Part shown: positions 1-9,083 of the stretch, in pieces
How positions within the stretch are numbered: position 1 is the first letter of the stretch
Layout of the letters: each line of letters opens with the position of its first letter
Assembly (NCBI RefSeq): GCF_005844085.1
Contig: NZ_VCDI01000012.1
Coordinates: 1 to 64,000 of the forward strand
Reading direction: 5' to 3'
Length of the DNA: 64,000 bases
Source: Lichenicoccus roseus
Lineage (GTDB): Bacteria; Pseudomonadota; Alphaproteobacteria; Acetobacterales; Acetobacteraceae
Notes under the pieces: model-generated
Told to the model about the DNA's origin: nothing
The model's input: only the letters and a program-made list of their open reading frames with translations
Database searches by the model: none
Translations under genes and position numbers: made by a program

Positions 1-756
1 GGGGACACCTTCATCTACAACGCCGGCTACGGTCAGCTGGAGATCAACGAGAACGGCAACGGGCTGAATGTCCTGCATCTGGGAAACGATGTGCAAGAGG
101 GGGGCGTCGCGGTCTCTACTTCCGGCTCAAACGTTCTGCTCACTGATGGTGTCGCCGGGGATCGCGTTCAGCTTGACAGCGAGACAAATGGGCCTGGACA
201 AGGGGTTTCGGCTATCGACTTCGCCGATGGCACAAGTTGGTCTCAAACCCAGCTCCAGTTTCTCTGCAGCCACGGCTCGACTGGTTCCGAAGTTCTGCAG
301 GGAACTATGACTAGTGACATTCTCGATGGCCGCGGCGGCACCGACACCCTGATCGGAGGCGGGGGTAATGACACATATATCTTCAAGGCAGGCTATGGTT
401 CGTTGACCATCGAGAATGGCACATCTACGGGATTGGCAGCTGCCGGGCAGCTCGATCTCAGCAGCGGGCTTACCGCCAGCAACCTCTGGTTCAGCCAGAG
501 CGGTGACGATCTCCTAATGCAGGTAATCGGATCCGCCGATGTTGTGGATGTCAAAGGGTGGTTCGGGGGTAACGCGTCTGCGGCATTGACGAAGATACTC
601 GGTGGCGACGGCAGAACCCTCGATAGCGGTATCGATCAACTTGTATCGGAGATGGCCAGCTACCAGACGTCGCATTCTCTCTTCAACGCCGCAACAGCCA
701 CAGCAATGCCCACCGATCCGACCCTCCGTTCGGCACTGGCGACTGCCTGGCACTAA
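1..756 (+). CDS. RTX-type calcium-binding secreted protein, C-terminal part (5' end outside window)
   Basis: The frame is open from base 1 and ends at a TAA at 754-756, so only the last 251 residues are present. It contains Gly/Asp-rich nonapeptide repeats (GGRGGTDTLIGGGGNDTY around residues 110-125) of the haemolysin-type calcium-binding family, preceded and followed by the linker pattern GDTFIYNAGYG / NDTYIFKAGYG and a block ending in IDFADGTSW, typical of the RTX-associated domain. The end SALATAWH resembles the natural C-terminus of large RTX proteins that leave the cell by a type I secretion system. IS66 begins about 12 bases after the stop, so the insertion probably did not break this gene. 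The enzyme or adhesin function of the missing N-terminal part cannot be inferred. Confidence 0.8.
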   Translation, partial: GDTFIYNAGYGQLEINENGNGLNVLHLGNDVQEGGVAVSTSGSNVLLTDGVAGDRVQLDSETNGPGQGVSAIDFADGTSWSQTQLQFLCSHGSTGSEVLQGTMTSDILDGRGGTDTLIGGGGNDTYIFKAGYGSLTIENGTSTGLAAAGQLDLSSGLTASNLWFSQSGDDLLMQVIGSADVVDVKGWFGGNASAALTKILGGDGRTLDSGIDQLVSEMASYQTSHSLFNAATATAMPTDPTLRSALATAWH

Positions 757-1010
757 TCCACCAAATTGTAAGCGGCTGACCCCAAAGCTAGCTCAGCCGA
801 TACGTGTGACGTGGTCTATGAGTGCTCCCGACGCAGCCTCGCTTATAGATGGCCTAAGAGACCGTTTGAAAATGGTTGTGGCGGCTCGGGCTGGGGTGAT
901 TCAAGCTCTGGATGTGGACACCGGAGAGCCGTCTCCCTCCGGTGAGGGCCGCCCGCCTTGGTTCTGGGGTTTGAGCCAGTCTGATCGGGTCACAACGATA
1001 GTGTGTGTAA

Positions 1011-1376
1011 GTGTCCACGATCGAGATAATGGACACTATCAAGCGTCGGCGGCGAGCCTGGCCTGAGCCGCTCAAGCGAGAGATCGTCGCGGCGGCGTTC
1101 GCGCCAGATGCGTCGGTCTCGGCGGTGGCGCGGCAGTATGACGTCAATACCAACCTCGTCTTCTCTTGGCGTCAGCAATTTAGTGCGCCGATTGAGACCG
1201 CGCCGCAGCTTGTGCCGGTGACGATCAGGCCCGATGTGCCGCTCACCAGTGCGTCTTCGGCTGCCCACGACATGATCGAGATCGAGCTTCCGAGTAGGTG
1301 TCGCGTGCGCGTCGGCCCGGACGTCAAACCCGCGGCGCTGCGGCTGGTGTTGGACGCGCTGGAGCGGCGGCGTTGA
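1011..1376 (+). CDS. tnpA: IS66 accessory protein TnpA (OrfA, helix-turn-helix)
   Basis: A 121-residue basic protein with an N-terminal helix-turn-helix of the transposase IS3/IS911 type (RRRRAWPEPLKREIVAAAF, then SVSAVARQYDVNTNLVFSWRQQF), as in IS66 OrfA. The frame opens with GTG at 1011; an in-frame ATG at 1029 is the other possible start. The stop TGA (1374-1376) overlaps the TTG start of tnpB, so the two are translationally coupled. IS66 OrfA is needed for transposition in some elements, but its exact biochemical role is not settled. Confidence 0.85.
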   Translation: MSTIEIMDTIKRRRRAWPEPLKREIVAAAFAPDASVSAVARQYDVNTNLVFSWRQQFSAPIETAPQLVPVTIRPDVPLTSASSAAHDMIEIELPSRCRVRVGPDVKPAALRLVLDALERRR

Positions 1377-1720
1377 TCGCGTTCCCGGCGAGCGTGCGCG
1401 TCTGGATCGCGGTCGGGCGCACCGACATGCGGCGCGGGATGGATGGTCTCGCTTTGCAGGTCCAGCAGGCGCTCGGGCGGGATCCGCACGCCGGTGACCT
1501 TTACGTCTTCCGCGGCACGCGCGGCGACCTAGTCAAGATCCTCTGGCACGACGGGATCGGCATGTCGCTCTACGCCAAGCGGCTCGAGAGCGGCCGGTTC
1601 TGCTGGCCCACACCGACCGACGGCGCGGTCGAGATCTCGGCCGCACAGCTCGCCTACATGCTGGACGGGATCGACTGGAGAAACCCGCGCTACACGTTCC
1701 GGCCAACCGCTGCAGGATAA
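1373..1720 (+). CDS. tnpB: IS66 accessory protein TnpB (OrfB, IS66 Orf2-like)
   Basis: A 115-residue protein with the family landmarks VWIAVGRTDMRRGMDGLA near the start, VFRGTRGDLVKILWHD in the middle and ESGRFCWP towards the end. The start chosen is the TTG at 1373 that overlaps the tnpA stop (TTGA), because the homologous region begins at IAFPASVRVW and the length then matches the usual IS66 Orf2. A 57-base gap separates it from tnpC. Confidence 0.88.
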   Translation: MIAFPASVRVWIAVGRTDMRRGMDGLALQVQQALGRDPHAGDLYVFRGTRGDLVKILWHDGIGMSLYAKRLESGRFCWPTPTDGAVEISAAQLAYMLDGIDWRNPRYTFRPTAAG

Positions 1721-1777
1721 GGCTGGAGCTGTCGATTTCACGAGTCACGGCCCCGCTTTTATGATTCCATTGCCGTC

Positions 1778-3445
1778 ATGGTCAGCGTCTCCGAGGCCCT
1801 GCCGGACGATGTCGACGCGCTCAAGGCCGCGCTGCTGGCCGAGCGCGCCGGCCGGCGCGATGCCACCGACCGGGCGCTCGAGCTCGAGGCCGAGATGGCC
1901 GCGGCGCGGGCCCATGCCTCCGATGACCAGGCGCTGATCGCCCACCAGCAGCTCCAGATCGCCAAGCTCAAGCACGAGCTCTACGGCCAGCGCTTGGAGC
2001 GCTCCGCCCGGCTGATCGCGCAGATGGAGCTCGGGCTCGAGGAGCTCGAGGCCGACGCCACCGCCGACGGGATCGCCGCCGAGCAGGCCGCCGCCCGCGC
2101 GACCAACGTGGCCCCGTTCACCCGCAGGCGACCCTCACGCCAGCCCTTTCCCGAGCACCTGCCGCGCCACCGGGTGGTGGCACCCGCGCCCACAAACTGC
2201 CTGTGTTGCGGCAGCGACCGGCTACGATTGCTCGGCGAGGACACCACCAAGACGCTGGAGGTGATCCCGCGGCAGTGGATCGTCCTCGAATACGTCCGCG
2301 AGAAGTTCACCTGCCGCGACTGCGACAAGATCAGCCAGGCGCCCGCACCCTTTCACGTCACCGCCCGCGGCTGGGCTGGGCCGAGCCTGCTGGCCATGAT
2401 CATGTTCGAGAAGTTCGGCCAGCATCAGCCGCTGAACCGGCAGGCGGAGCGCTACGCCCGCGAGGGCGTCCCCCTCAGCCTCTCCACCCTGGCCGACCAG
2501 GTAGGCGCCTGCTGTGCCGTGCTCCAGCCACTCCTGCTGCGGCTCGAGGCCCATGTCCTCGCGGCCGAGCGGCTGCATGGTGACGACACCGTCGTGCCGG
2601 TGCTCGCTCACGGCAAGACTGACATCGCACGATGTTGGGTCTACGTGCGCGACGACCGGCCGTTCGGCGGCCACGAGCCACCTGCGGCCATGTTCCGCTA
2701 CTCGCGCGATCGCAGCGCACAGCACCCGCAGGCCCATCTGGCAGACTACACCGGTCTGCTCCAGGCGGACGCCTATAGCGGCTATGGCAAGCTCTACGAG
2801 CCTGGGCGCAAGCCGGGGCCGATCCTCGAGGCGGCGTGCTGGGCGCATGCGCGACGACCGTTCTTCAAGCTGGCCGATGTCGAGCAGAGCGCCCGCCGTC
2901 GCGCTCGGGGAGAGCCAGCAGGCGCCATCTCGCCGATCGCGTTGGAGGCCGTGCGTTGCATCGACGCGCTCTTCGCGATCGAGCGCGGGATCAACGGGCA
3001 GTCTGCGGAGCACCGCCGGGTCGTCCGCCAGGAGCTGTCCGCACCTCTGGTCGCGAACCTCGAGAGCTGGATGCGCGAGCAGCGCCCGAAGCTCTCGCGC
3101 GGCACCGATCTCGCCCGCGCGATGGACTACATGCTCAAACGCTGGACGTCGTTCAGCCGGTTCCTCGACGATGGGCGCATCTGTCTCTCCAACAACGCGG
3201 CCGAGCGGGCACTCCGCGGCATCGCGCTGGGTCGGAAATCCTGGCTGTTCGCGGGCTCAGATCGCGGCGGACAAGGTGCAGCGGCAATGTATTCCCTGAT
3301 CGTCACGGCCAAGCTGAACAATGTCGACCCGCAGGCGTGGCTCGCCGACGTGCTTTCCCGCATCGCCGAGCATCCCGTCCAGAGGCTCGACGAGCTTCTC
3401 CCGTGGAACTGGCAGCCTCGCCCAGTCGCCTGCAAGGCAGCCTGA
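1778..3445 (+). CDS. tnpC: IS66-family transposase TnpC
   Basis: A full-length 555-residue IS66 transposase. It has an N-terminal coiled-coil region (about residues 10-100, rich in Glu/Leu/Ala), a zinc-binding segment with CLCCGS and CRDCDK pairs (about 130-190), the core starting at [10 protein letters not shown], and the conserved C-terminal stretch [26 protein letters not shown] (written in two parts: [12 protein letters not shown], then [11 protein letters not shown]). The frame is intact and the element may be active. Fragments of a close relative lie at 56.0-56.6 kb and 56.6-56.9 kb. Confidence 0.93.
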   Translation: MVSVSEALPDDVDALKAALLAERAGRRDATDRALELEAEMAAARAHASDDQALIAHQQLQIAKLKHELYGQRLERSARLIAQMELGLEELEADATADGIAAEQAAARATNVAPFTRRRPSRQPFPEHLPRHRVVAPAPTNCLCCGSDRLRLLGEDTTKTLEVIPRQWIVLEYVREKFTCRDCDKISQAPAPFHVTARGWAGPSLLAMIMFEKFGQHQPLNRQAERYAREGVPLSLSTLADQVGACCAVLQPLLLRLEAHVLAAERLHGDDTVVPVLAHGKTDIARCWVYVRDDRPFGGHEPPAAMFRYSRDRSAQHPQAHLADYTGLLQADAYSGYGKLYEPGRKPGPILEAACWAHARRPFFKLADVEQSARRRARGEPAGAISPIALEAVRCIDALFAIERGINGQSAEHRRVVRQELSAPLVANLESWMREQRPKLSRGTDLARAMDYMLKRWTSFSRFLDDGRICLSNNAAERALRGIALGRKSWLFAGSDRGGQGAAAMYSLIVTAKLNNVDPQAWLADVLSRIAEHPVQRLDELLPWNWQPRPVACKAA

Positions 3446-3772
3446 TCAAAACTGCCAAGACGGCAACGCGACGCCGCTCCCCACGAGCGACATAGCGCTT
3501 ACTGCGGTCTTTACCGGGTGCATACTATGCGAATGCCAAAGCGTACGCCTCTGTTCTCACGGCGGCGCCAACAGTCCGGCCTAACAGGACCATTCTAGGC
3601 TTAGCCTTCTCATGAAAGCCGACGTCACGCACAACAAAAGAAAAGCTTTCCGGGGAAAGCCTTCACTGGCGAACGAGAGCTGCAATACTAGGGAGGCTCT
3701 ATATAGCCTGGCATCTATTTACCCAAAACGACGTAGACTTTATCACTAAGTAGCTCACCCTTTATATAGGAT
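3446..3772. other. Intergenic, right end of IS66 and unassigned sequence
   Basis: The first 57 bases are the right end of the IS66 element. Bases 3503-3772 become AT-richer and contain no supported gene, RNA or strong hairpin that I can see. They lie downstream of the convergent gene at 3773-4591. Confidence 0.4.
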
Positions 3773-4591
3773 TTAATCGAGCAAGGCGAACTTAGGCGTT
3801 TTGAAGACAGACCCTACTGGGCCAGCGCCATGAAAACTATAAGAGCGGTTTGCATCGTAGAAAGCGTCGCATTGAAGAGCCCGTTTTACCTCCTCACGCC
3901 GAGAGAGAACAACCTCCGGGTGATTCTCGAGATCATCGATATTTTCAGTTAGCTGTACGTAGACCTTGTCACTGCCTACGCGCTCGACTTTCGCTGCCGG
4001 AAGATTGAGGATGGTATCAAGGCCAAACATTTCAATATACGCTTGTCCAAACAGCGTTCCCCAAAATATGTCCGGCAGCCAATGACGCAACACATGTGTA
4101 GTCAAATAGAGGTCACTGAAAGGCATTGCGTAACTCGCCCTGGCGCGTTCCTTGTAAGTCCCTGTAACCGCTTCAATAATACCGAGATCCGCATCTAATT
4201 CAGCCGATGCCCTCAGCAAGTTCCCGACCCAAAACTCTGTCTTACACTCCTTGAGCTCGCCGCTAATGGTGAAGATAGAATGAGTGTCCAAGCAAGACGG
4301 CACTTTGCTAATCCATCGTCCGGCTAGCGAACACAGCAACTTGGGTGAGCTATTCCGTTGCCAACCAATTTGACTCCCAGACGGTAAATCGCCGGCCTCA
4401 CTTAGTGCGCGACTAAAATCGCTATGAAAAAAGACTAACTCGTCCGGCTCTCCCCATCCCCACTTGGTGGGAAGCGTTTCAGGATTAGCAGCCATGAAAG
4501 CCTCGGCAACTTTTTGCATTGCACCCGCTTGGAGAAGAGACTTTCGGCCGAGGGCTTGCATGATGAGCGGTTGATTTAGCTTAATCATCAA
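3773..4591 (-). CDS. Hypothetical protein, 272 aa
   Basis: I do not recognise a family. The protein is soluble-looking, has no signal peptide or membrane segment, and contains Trp-rich stretches (TKWGWGEPDE near residue 44; LRHWLPDIFWGTLFGQAYIEMFG near 165-190, written here as LRHWLPDIFWG and QAYIEMFG). Base composition is clearly AT-richer than the flanking IS and restriction genes, which suggests separate acquisition. The start is the ATG at 4591; an in-frame ATG lies two codons further in the MMIK sequence. It is alone on its strand, flanked by IS66 and by a gene reading the other way. Immunity-type proteins of polymorphic toxin systems have this size and style, but that is only a guess. 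Confidence 0.55.
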   Translation of the reverse strand: MMIKLNQPLIMQALGRKSLLQAGAMQKVAEAFMAANPETLPTKWGWGEPDELVFFHSDFSRALSEAGDLPSGSQIGWQRNSSPKLLCSLAGRWISKVPSCLDTHSIFTISGELKECKTEFWVGNLLRASAELDADLGIIEAVTGTYKERARASYAMPFSDLYLTTHVLRHWLPDIFWGTLFGQAYIEMFGLDTILNLPAAKVERVGSDKVYVQLTENIDDLENHPEVVLSRREEVKRALQCDAFYDANRSYSFHGAGPVGSVFKTPKFALLD

Positions 4592-4735
4592 TTATGGTCC
4601 GATTTCCGTTACTGTTTCATAAGTAAAGACGTCAGTGTTAAGCCTTCGGCCCTAAAAGCTCAATCATTCGGTACCCATTTCGAGAAGGTGTTGGTAGCCG
4701 GGTCAAATACATCGATCTGACCCATACTCCGCGCA

Positions 4736-5305
4736 ATGGCAGCCTGGAGTGGCTTAGAGATACTGACGTTCTTAAAAGAAATTCACGCTCGTTCAACTGA
4801 CCCTGTAGATTTTGATTTTGCTATTTTGCATGCTGTGCGTGAGAGCAAGAGTCTCACGAGCAAATTTTATCTCTGGGAAATGAAGTACAACGCTAAATCT
4901 AGGACGTGGGACGATGTTCATATTAACACTCAAGTTGGAAGTTCATCATTAGTATTAACAAGAGGAACCGGGGGTTCCCATATAAGGCATGCCGTGGAAG
5001 CATGGAAGAAATCTTCATCAGGTGGAACTAGGAGGGCTATATTTTCAGCTTTCTGTGATGCCGTTCTTGGTGCAGCTGATATGAGAAGCGGAGGTGCGCC
5101 ACAGTTAGTTGGATTATACAGAGACGGACCTGGCCAAAAGTTCGGGTTTGTTGTTGATGGACAACGTTACTTTCTTGGATCGCCAGTGCCATTCGGCACC
5201 GAGTTAACCATTGAATGGCGCGACAGGTTGTTTCAACGCATTGATGGGACTTCGCTCGCTTTGGTGTCAGGAGCGCCACAACAGCCACGGCCGAAGGACG
5301 TATGA
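4736..5305 (+). CDS. Hypothetical protein, 189 aa, possibly 5'-truncated
   Basis: A 189-residue protein of unknown family with a Gly/Ser-rich middle (GGTRRAIFSAFCDAV about residues 95-110) followed by QLVGLYRDGPGQKFGFVVDGQRYFLG, which reads like the beta-rich core of a folded domain (written here in two motifs: QLVGLYRDG and FGFVVDGQRYFLG). The only start is an ATG at 4736 with no good ribosome binding site, and an in-frame stop lies 16 bases upstream. Another frame just upstream is also open, so the gene may have lost its original 5' end or carry a frameshift. AT-rich like its neighbour at 3773-4591. Confidence 0.5.
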   Translation: MAAWSGLEILTFLKEIHARSTDPVDFDFAILHAVRESKSLTSKFYLWEMKYNAKSRTWDDVHINTQVGSSSLVLTRGTGGSHIRHAVEAWKKSSSGGTRRAIFSAFCDAVLGAADMRSGGAPQLVGLYRDGPGQKFGFVVDGQRYFLGSPVPFGTELTIEWRDRLFQRIDGTSLALVSGAPQQPRPKDV

Positions 5306-5459
5306 ACACCGTTCGAAGCTGATGGAGGTTCGTCTATATCAGTTTCCTACCCAAACCGGCGGTAGGCGTGCCGAAAACTAACGTTTGATGCACGAGCTAA
5401 AGACCGTTCGAGCATACGGCCCTATGCGCCTTTGGTTCCGCATCAATCCGTGCATCTAT

Positions 5460-5913
5460 CTACCGCCCGCAAACCCCACTCCGCCTTGTGTTTATGCTGA
5501 ATCGAACTTTCGGGTCCGTTACTACCAGACCCCCCAGGTTGCGCTCCATCTCGGCGAAGACGGCGCCACTCACTCTGCAGCATAGCCTTGCCCTTGACGG
5601 AGGCTGGGTCGATGCCGTCCTGGCACGAACGGAGGTGGATGCCTTCGGTCTCGAACTGCTCCAGCAGGTTGACGAGTTGATGGGTGATGCGGCCGAGCCG
5701 GTCGAGGCGCCAGACCACCAGGATGTCGCCGCGACGCAAATGCGACAGCGCGGTCGCAAGCCCGGGCCGGTCGGCGCGGGCGCCGGACGCGCGGTCCTCG
5801 AACACGCGGTGGCAGCCAAGATGGGCTAGAGCATCGCGCTGGAGGTCAACCTTCTGATCCTCGATCGAGACGCGGCCGTAGCCGATCAGCACGCCGGTAT
5901 CCGGTTGGGGCAA
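5460..5913 (-). pseudogene. Serine recombinase (resolvase/invertase), frameshifted and truncated
   Basis: Reading leftward from 5913, residues 8-105 match the catalytic domain of small serine recombinases: GYGRVSIEDQ with the nucleophile Ser16, then FEDRASGARADRPGL and LVVWRLDRLGR. After GKAM the frame loses similarity, while the adjacent frame continues the family with VSGAVFAEMERNL near 5540-5570. A one-base shift near 5580 therefore breaks the gene, and the DNA-binding C-terminal domain is absent. It sits just downstream of hsdR and is probably inactive. Confidence 0.75.
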
Positions 5914-5984
5914 GAGGGGAAAGCGGCGCGTCGTTCGTGCCTAATCTCGCTCATGCAAGATGAGCGAGAAAGTTGTCGATCGGC

Positions 5985-8900
5985 TCACTGGGGATGGGCG
6001 CGCCGAAGCTCCTCCCAGAGCTCACCCGGGCCGAGCAGCGTCGACAGAATGCGAGCACGGATGCCCTCCGAACCCAGAGCCTGTTTGCTCATCTCCTGAT
6101 GGGCGGTCATCGCGTCCATGATCGCGTTTGTCAGCTCCCGCCCCAGGTCGGGCGAGCTGCTGAACTGCTGCTTGGAATTGGCAGCTGCCTGCTCCCGCAG
6201 CGTCTTGCTTTCCAGCATTTTGGCTTCGAGCACGCCGTGATACGCAACGGCGTCGCCCTCGGTAATGTCGCCCTCGAACAGGTCGTTGATGGCACGGATG
6301 ATCTCGGCCAGACGCAGCTTGTGCTTGTCCTGCACCGCGCCTGACCCCGCCTCTGTCACTGACTGCAAGGGCTCGGCTAGATCGCCCCCCAGTAGATTGA
6401 CCTGCTGTTGCCCCAGGTCGCGCATCCGGTGATGCGTCAGCCGCAGCGCTGACAGGTCCACGCCATCGCGCTCGCGCCCGAACTCCAGCAGCGGCGCCAG
6501 CATGCGCGTGAACAATTGCAGCTTCTCGTAATAGGTGTTCCCGTAATCGAACATCTGTCCCATGAACTCATACACTCGCACGTAGGTGCCCAGGTCCGCC
6601 CGGAACAGGCGCAGGGCATCCATCTCCCCCTTTGCTCCACTCTGAGCCCCGCTACCCTCCGGCGCTGCACGGAACGCTGCCTGCGCCTCCTTGTAGCGCG
6701 TCAGCAGACGGTTGCTGACCGGGCCGATTGCGGCATCCAGCTGTCCTTGCGTGCCCTTGGGGTCAACTACCACGACGGCCACCCGCTCGACTTCGAAGAC
6801 GTCGTAATAGCCCGTCGCATCCAGCTTGGCCTTCAGGTCCAAGACCACGTTCGGGTTGCTGACATCGGCCAGCTCGGCCGTCGCGTGATACTGCTTGAAC
6901 GCCGCCAGGACATCCTGGGGCTCGTTGACGAAATCGACGACGAAGGTCGAGTCCTTCCCGGGATGGGCACGGTTCAAGCGCGACAGCGTCTGCACCGCCT
7001 GGATGCCGCCCAGCATGCGGTCGACATACATGGCGTACAACAACGGCTGGTCGAACCCGGTCTGAAACTTATTGGCAACGATCAAGATGGAGAACTCGTC
7101 GGTCTTGAAGGCCTCGCGGATGTCGCGGCCGCTCAAGCGCGGGTTCATCGTGCGCTCGTTCAACGGCCCTTCACCGCTTTCCGGGTCGTCCACGTCACCA
7201 GAGAATGCGACCAGCAGGCCGATGGGATAGTGGCGCTGGGCGATGTAGCGCTCCATCGCCCGCGTCCAGCGCACAGCCTCCTTGCGGCTGCCCGTCACCA
7301 CCATCGCCTTCGCGTGGCCGCCGAGCAGGTGGGACACAGTCTGGCGAAAGTGCTCAACGACGATCTGCACGCGGGACGCAATATTGACGGGATGCAGGCG
7401 GACCCAGCCCATGATGCCCTTGCGGGCCTCGCTGGCATCCACCTCCTCCTCGGTAATCACCTCGCCATCATGCGTCAGCTGAAACGCCATCTTGTAGGAG
7501 GTGTAGTTCCGCAGTACGTCGAGGATGAACCCTTCCTCGATGGCCTGGCGCATGGAATAGACGTGGAACGGGCGCGGCAGGTTGTCGGCGGCGGCCGGGC
7601 GCCGCGGGTCCAGCCGCGTGCCAAACAGCTCCAGCGTCTTGGCCTTCGGGGTCGCCGTGAAGGCCAGGAAGCTAATGCCCGCATCCTGGGCCACCCGGCT
7701 CGCCATCCTGGCGGCCAGCAGGTCCTCCACCCCAACCTCGCCCCCGTCCTCCAGCGCCGCGAGTTCCTCGGCGGTCAGCACCGTCTTGAGGTCCGAGGCG
7801 GCCCGGCCCGACTGCGAGGAATGCGCCTCGTCCGCAATCACCGCGAACCGCTTGCCCTCGGTCGCGGCCAGCTCGCGCACCTTGTCCAGCGCGAAGGGGA
7901 AGGTCTGGATGGTGCAGACAACGATTTTCTTCCCGGTGGCGAGGGCTTCGGCCAGCTCGGTGCTCTTGGCCGCGCCCTCTCCCTTCACCACGGCGACGAC
8001 GCCCTTCGTGCGCTCCAGCGCCAGGATGGCTTCCTGCAACTGCGTGTCCAGCACCGTGCGGTCGCTGACCACGATCACGCTGCTGAACACCTTGGCCTGT
8101 GCCGCGTCATGCAGGTCCGCCAGGAAATGCGCCGTCCAGGCGATCGAGTTCGTCTTGCCCGACCCGGCCGAGTGCTGGATCAGGTAGCGGCCCCCTGGCC
8201 CCTCGTCGCGCACGGCCGCCAGGATGGCGCGGGTCGCATCGAGCTGGTGGAAGCGGGGGAACAGCCAATCTACCAAGCGCTTCTTGTCATCGCGCACCGG
8301 GGTGATGTAGCGGCCCAGTATGTCCAGCCAGCCCTCCCGCTCCCACACCTGATCCCACAGATAGGCGGTGGCGGTACCGGCAGGGTTCGGCGGGTTTCCA
8401 GCCGCGCCGCCGTTGCCCTTGTTGAACGGCAGGAACCTGCTGTCGGCCCCGGCCAGCCGGGTGCACATCCGCACCTCGCTGTTGCTGACAGCGAAGTGGA
8501 CGAAGGCACCGCCGGGGAAGCCCAGCAGCGGCTCCGGCGTGTTCTTGCCAGGCATGCGGGGTGGCCGGTCGTGGCGGTACTGGTCCACCGCATCAGCGGC
8601 CGACTGCGTGTAGTCGCTCTTCAGCTCCGCCGTCACGACCGGGATGCCGTTCAGGAACAGCACGAGGTCGATGCTCTGCTCGCCATGCAAGGAGTAGCGA
8701 ACCTGGCGGACGACGCGTAGGCGGTTGGCGGCATACTGCGTGGCGAGGGTGGCGTTCATCCCGAGCGCCGGCCGGAACTGCGCGACCGCAACGGCCTTCT
8801 TCAACCCAGCGATATCGACACCCCCGCGTAGCACAGCAAGCAGCCCGGCCTTGTCCAGCGTGTCCCGCACCCGGTCACCCAGCACGTCCGGGATGATGCT

Positions 8901-9083
8901 GCGGGCCGCCATCGCCGCCCAGGCGTCCGGCTGCGTCTGCTCGATCCAGGCCAGCAGGTCGGGCATGAACAGGGCGCGCTTGCGATCGTATAGCGCCGCG
9001 TCATTCTCGGCGTAGAGCCAGCCCTGGGCAGCGAGATGCTGGCAGACGCCGTCCTCGAAGGCTCGCTCCTTGTGGATGCTCAT
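5985..9083 (-). CDS. hsdR: Type I restriction enzyme, restriction/translocase subunit HsdR
   Basis: A 1032-residue protein of normal HsdR length. The N-terminal nuclease shows the PD-(D/E)xK pattern with Asp139 (QSIDLVLF) and Glu153-Lys155 (TAELKSD). The helicase part has Walker A SAGSGKT (residues 305-311), a DEAH box (417-420), FTATPK, and motif VI QTLSRLNR. HsdR pulls DNA past the bound complex and cuts at a distance when the recognition site is unmethylated. Its ATG overlaps the hsdS stop by 4 bases (ATGA), so R is last in the M-S-R operon. All motifs are intact. Confidence 0.96.
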   Translation of the reverse strand: MSIHKERAFEDGVCQHLAAQGWLYAENDAALYDRKRALFMPDLLAWIEQTQPDAWAAMAARSIIPDVLGDRVRDTLDKAGLLAVLRGGVDIAGLKKAVAVAQFRPALGMNATLATQYAANRLRVVRQVRYSLHGEQSIDLVLFLNGIPVVTAELKSDYTQSAADAVDQYRHDRPPRMPGKNTPEPLLGFPGGAFVHFAVSNSEVRMCTRLAGADSRFLPFNKGNGGAAGNPPNPAGTATAYLWDQVWEREGWLDILGRYITPVRDDKKRLVDWLFPRFHQLDATRAILAAVRDEGPGGRYLIQHSAGSGKTNSIAWTAHFLADLHDAAQAKVFSSVIVVSDRTVLDTQLQEAILALERTKGVVAVVKGEGAAKSTELAEALATGKKIVVCTIQTFPFALDKVRELAATEGKRFAVIADEAHSSQSGRAASDLKTVLTAEELAALEDGGEVGVEDLLAARMASRVAQDAGISFLAFTATPKAKTLELFGTRLDPRRPAAADNLPRPFHVYSMRQAIEEGFILDVLRNYTSYKMAFQLTHDGEVITEEEVDASEARKGIMGWVRLHPVNIASRVQIVVEHFRQTVSHLLGGHAKAMVVTGSRKEAVRWTRAMERYIAQRHYPIGLLVAFSGDVDDPESGEGPLNERTMNPRLSGRDIREAFKTDEFSILIVANKFQTGFDQPLLYAMYVDRMLGGIQAVQTLSRLNRAHPGKDSTFVVDFVNEPQDVLAAFKQYHATAELADVSNPNVVLDLKAKLDATGYYDVFEVERVAVVVVDPKGTQGQLDAAIGPVSNRLLTRYKEAQAAFRAAPEGSGAQSGAKGEMDALRLFRADLGTYVRVYEFMGQMFDYGNTYYEKLQLFTRMLAPLLEFGRERDGVDLSALRLTHHRMRDLGQQQVNLLGGDLAEPLQSVTEAGSGAVQDKHKLRLAEIIRAINDLFEGDITEGDAVAYHGVLEAKMLESKTLREQAAANSKQQFSSSPDLGRELTNAIMDAMTAHQEMSKQALGSEGIRARILSTLLGPGELWEELRRAHPQ

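Larger units (their letters stand above)
768..3502 (+). mobile_element. IS66-family insertion sequence (tnpA-tnpB-tnpC)
   Basis: Three consecutive rightward genes form the standard IS66 set. Candidate ends are GTAAGCGG at 768-775 and its partner GCGCTTAC at 3495-3502, which match the GTAAGCG start usual for IS66 terminal repeats. Only about 7-8 bases pair clearly and the 8-base flanks (760-767 and 3503-3510) are not identical, so no target duplication is visible and one boundary may be off. Bases 769-1010 hold no gene and act as a leader for tnpA. Confidence 0.6.

Noticed and set aside
760-3510. Eight-base target duplication of IS66
   Set aside because: The bases flanking the candidate ends differ, so no duplication can be claimed.
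6516-8720. 734-codon open frame antisense to hsdR
   Set aside because: It is a GC-rich shadow of hsdR; the translation has no domain and the minus-strand gene has all HsdR motifs.
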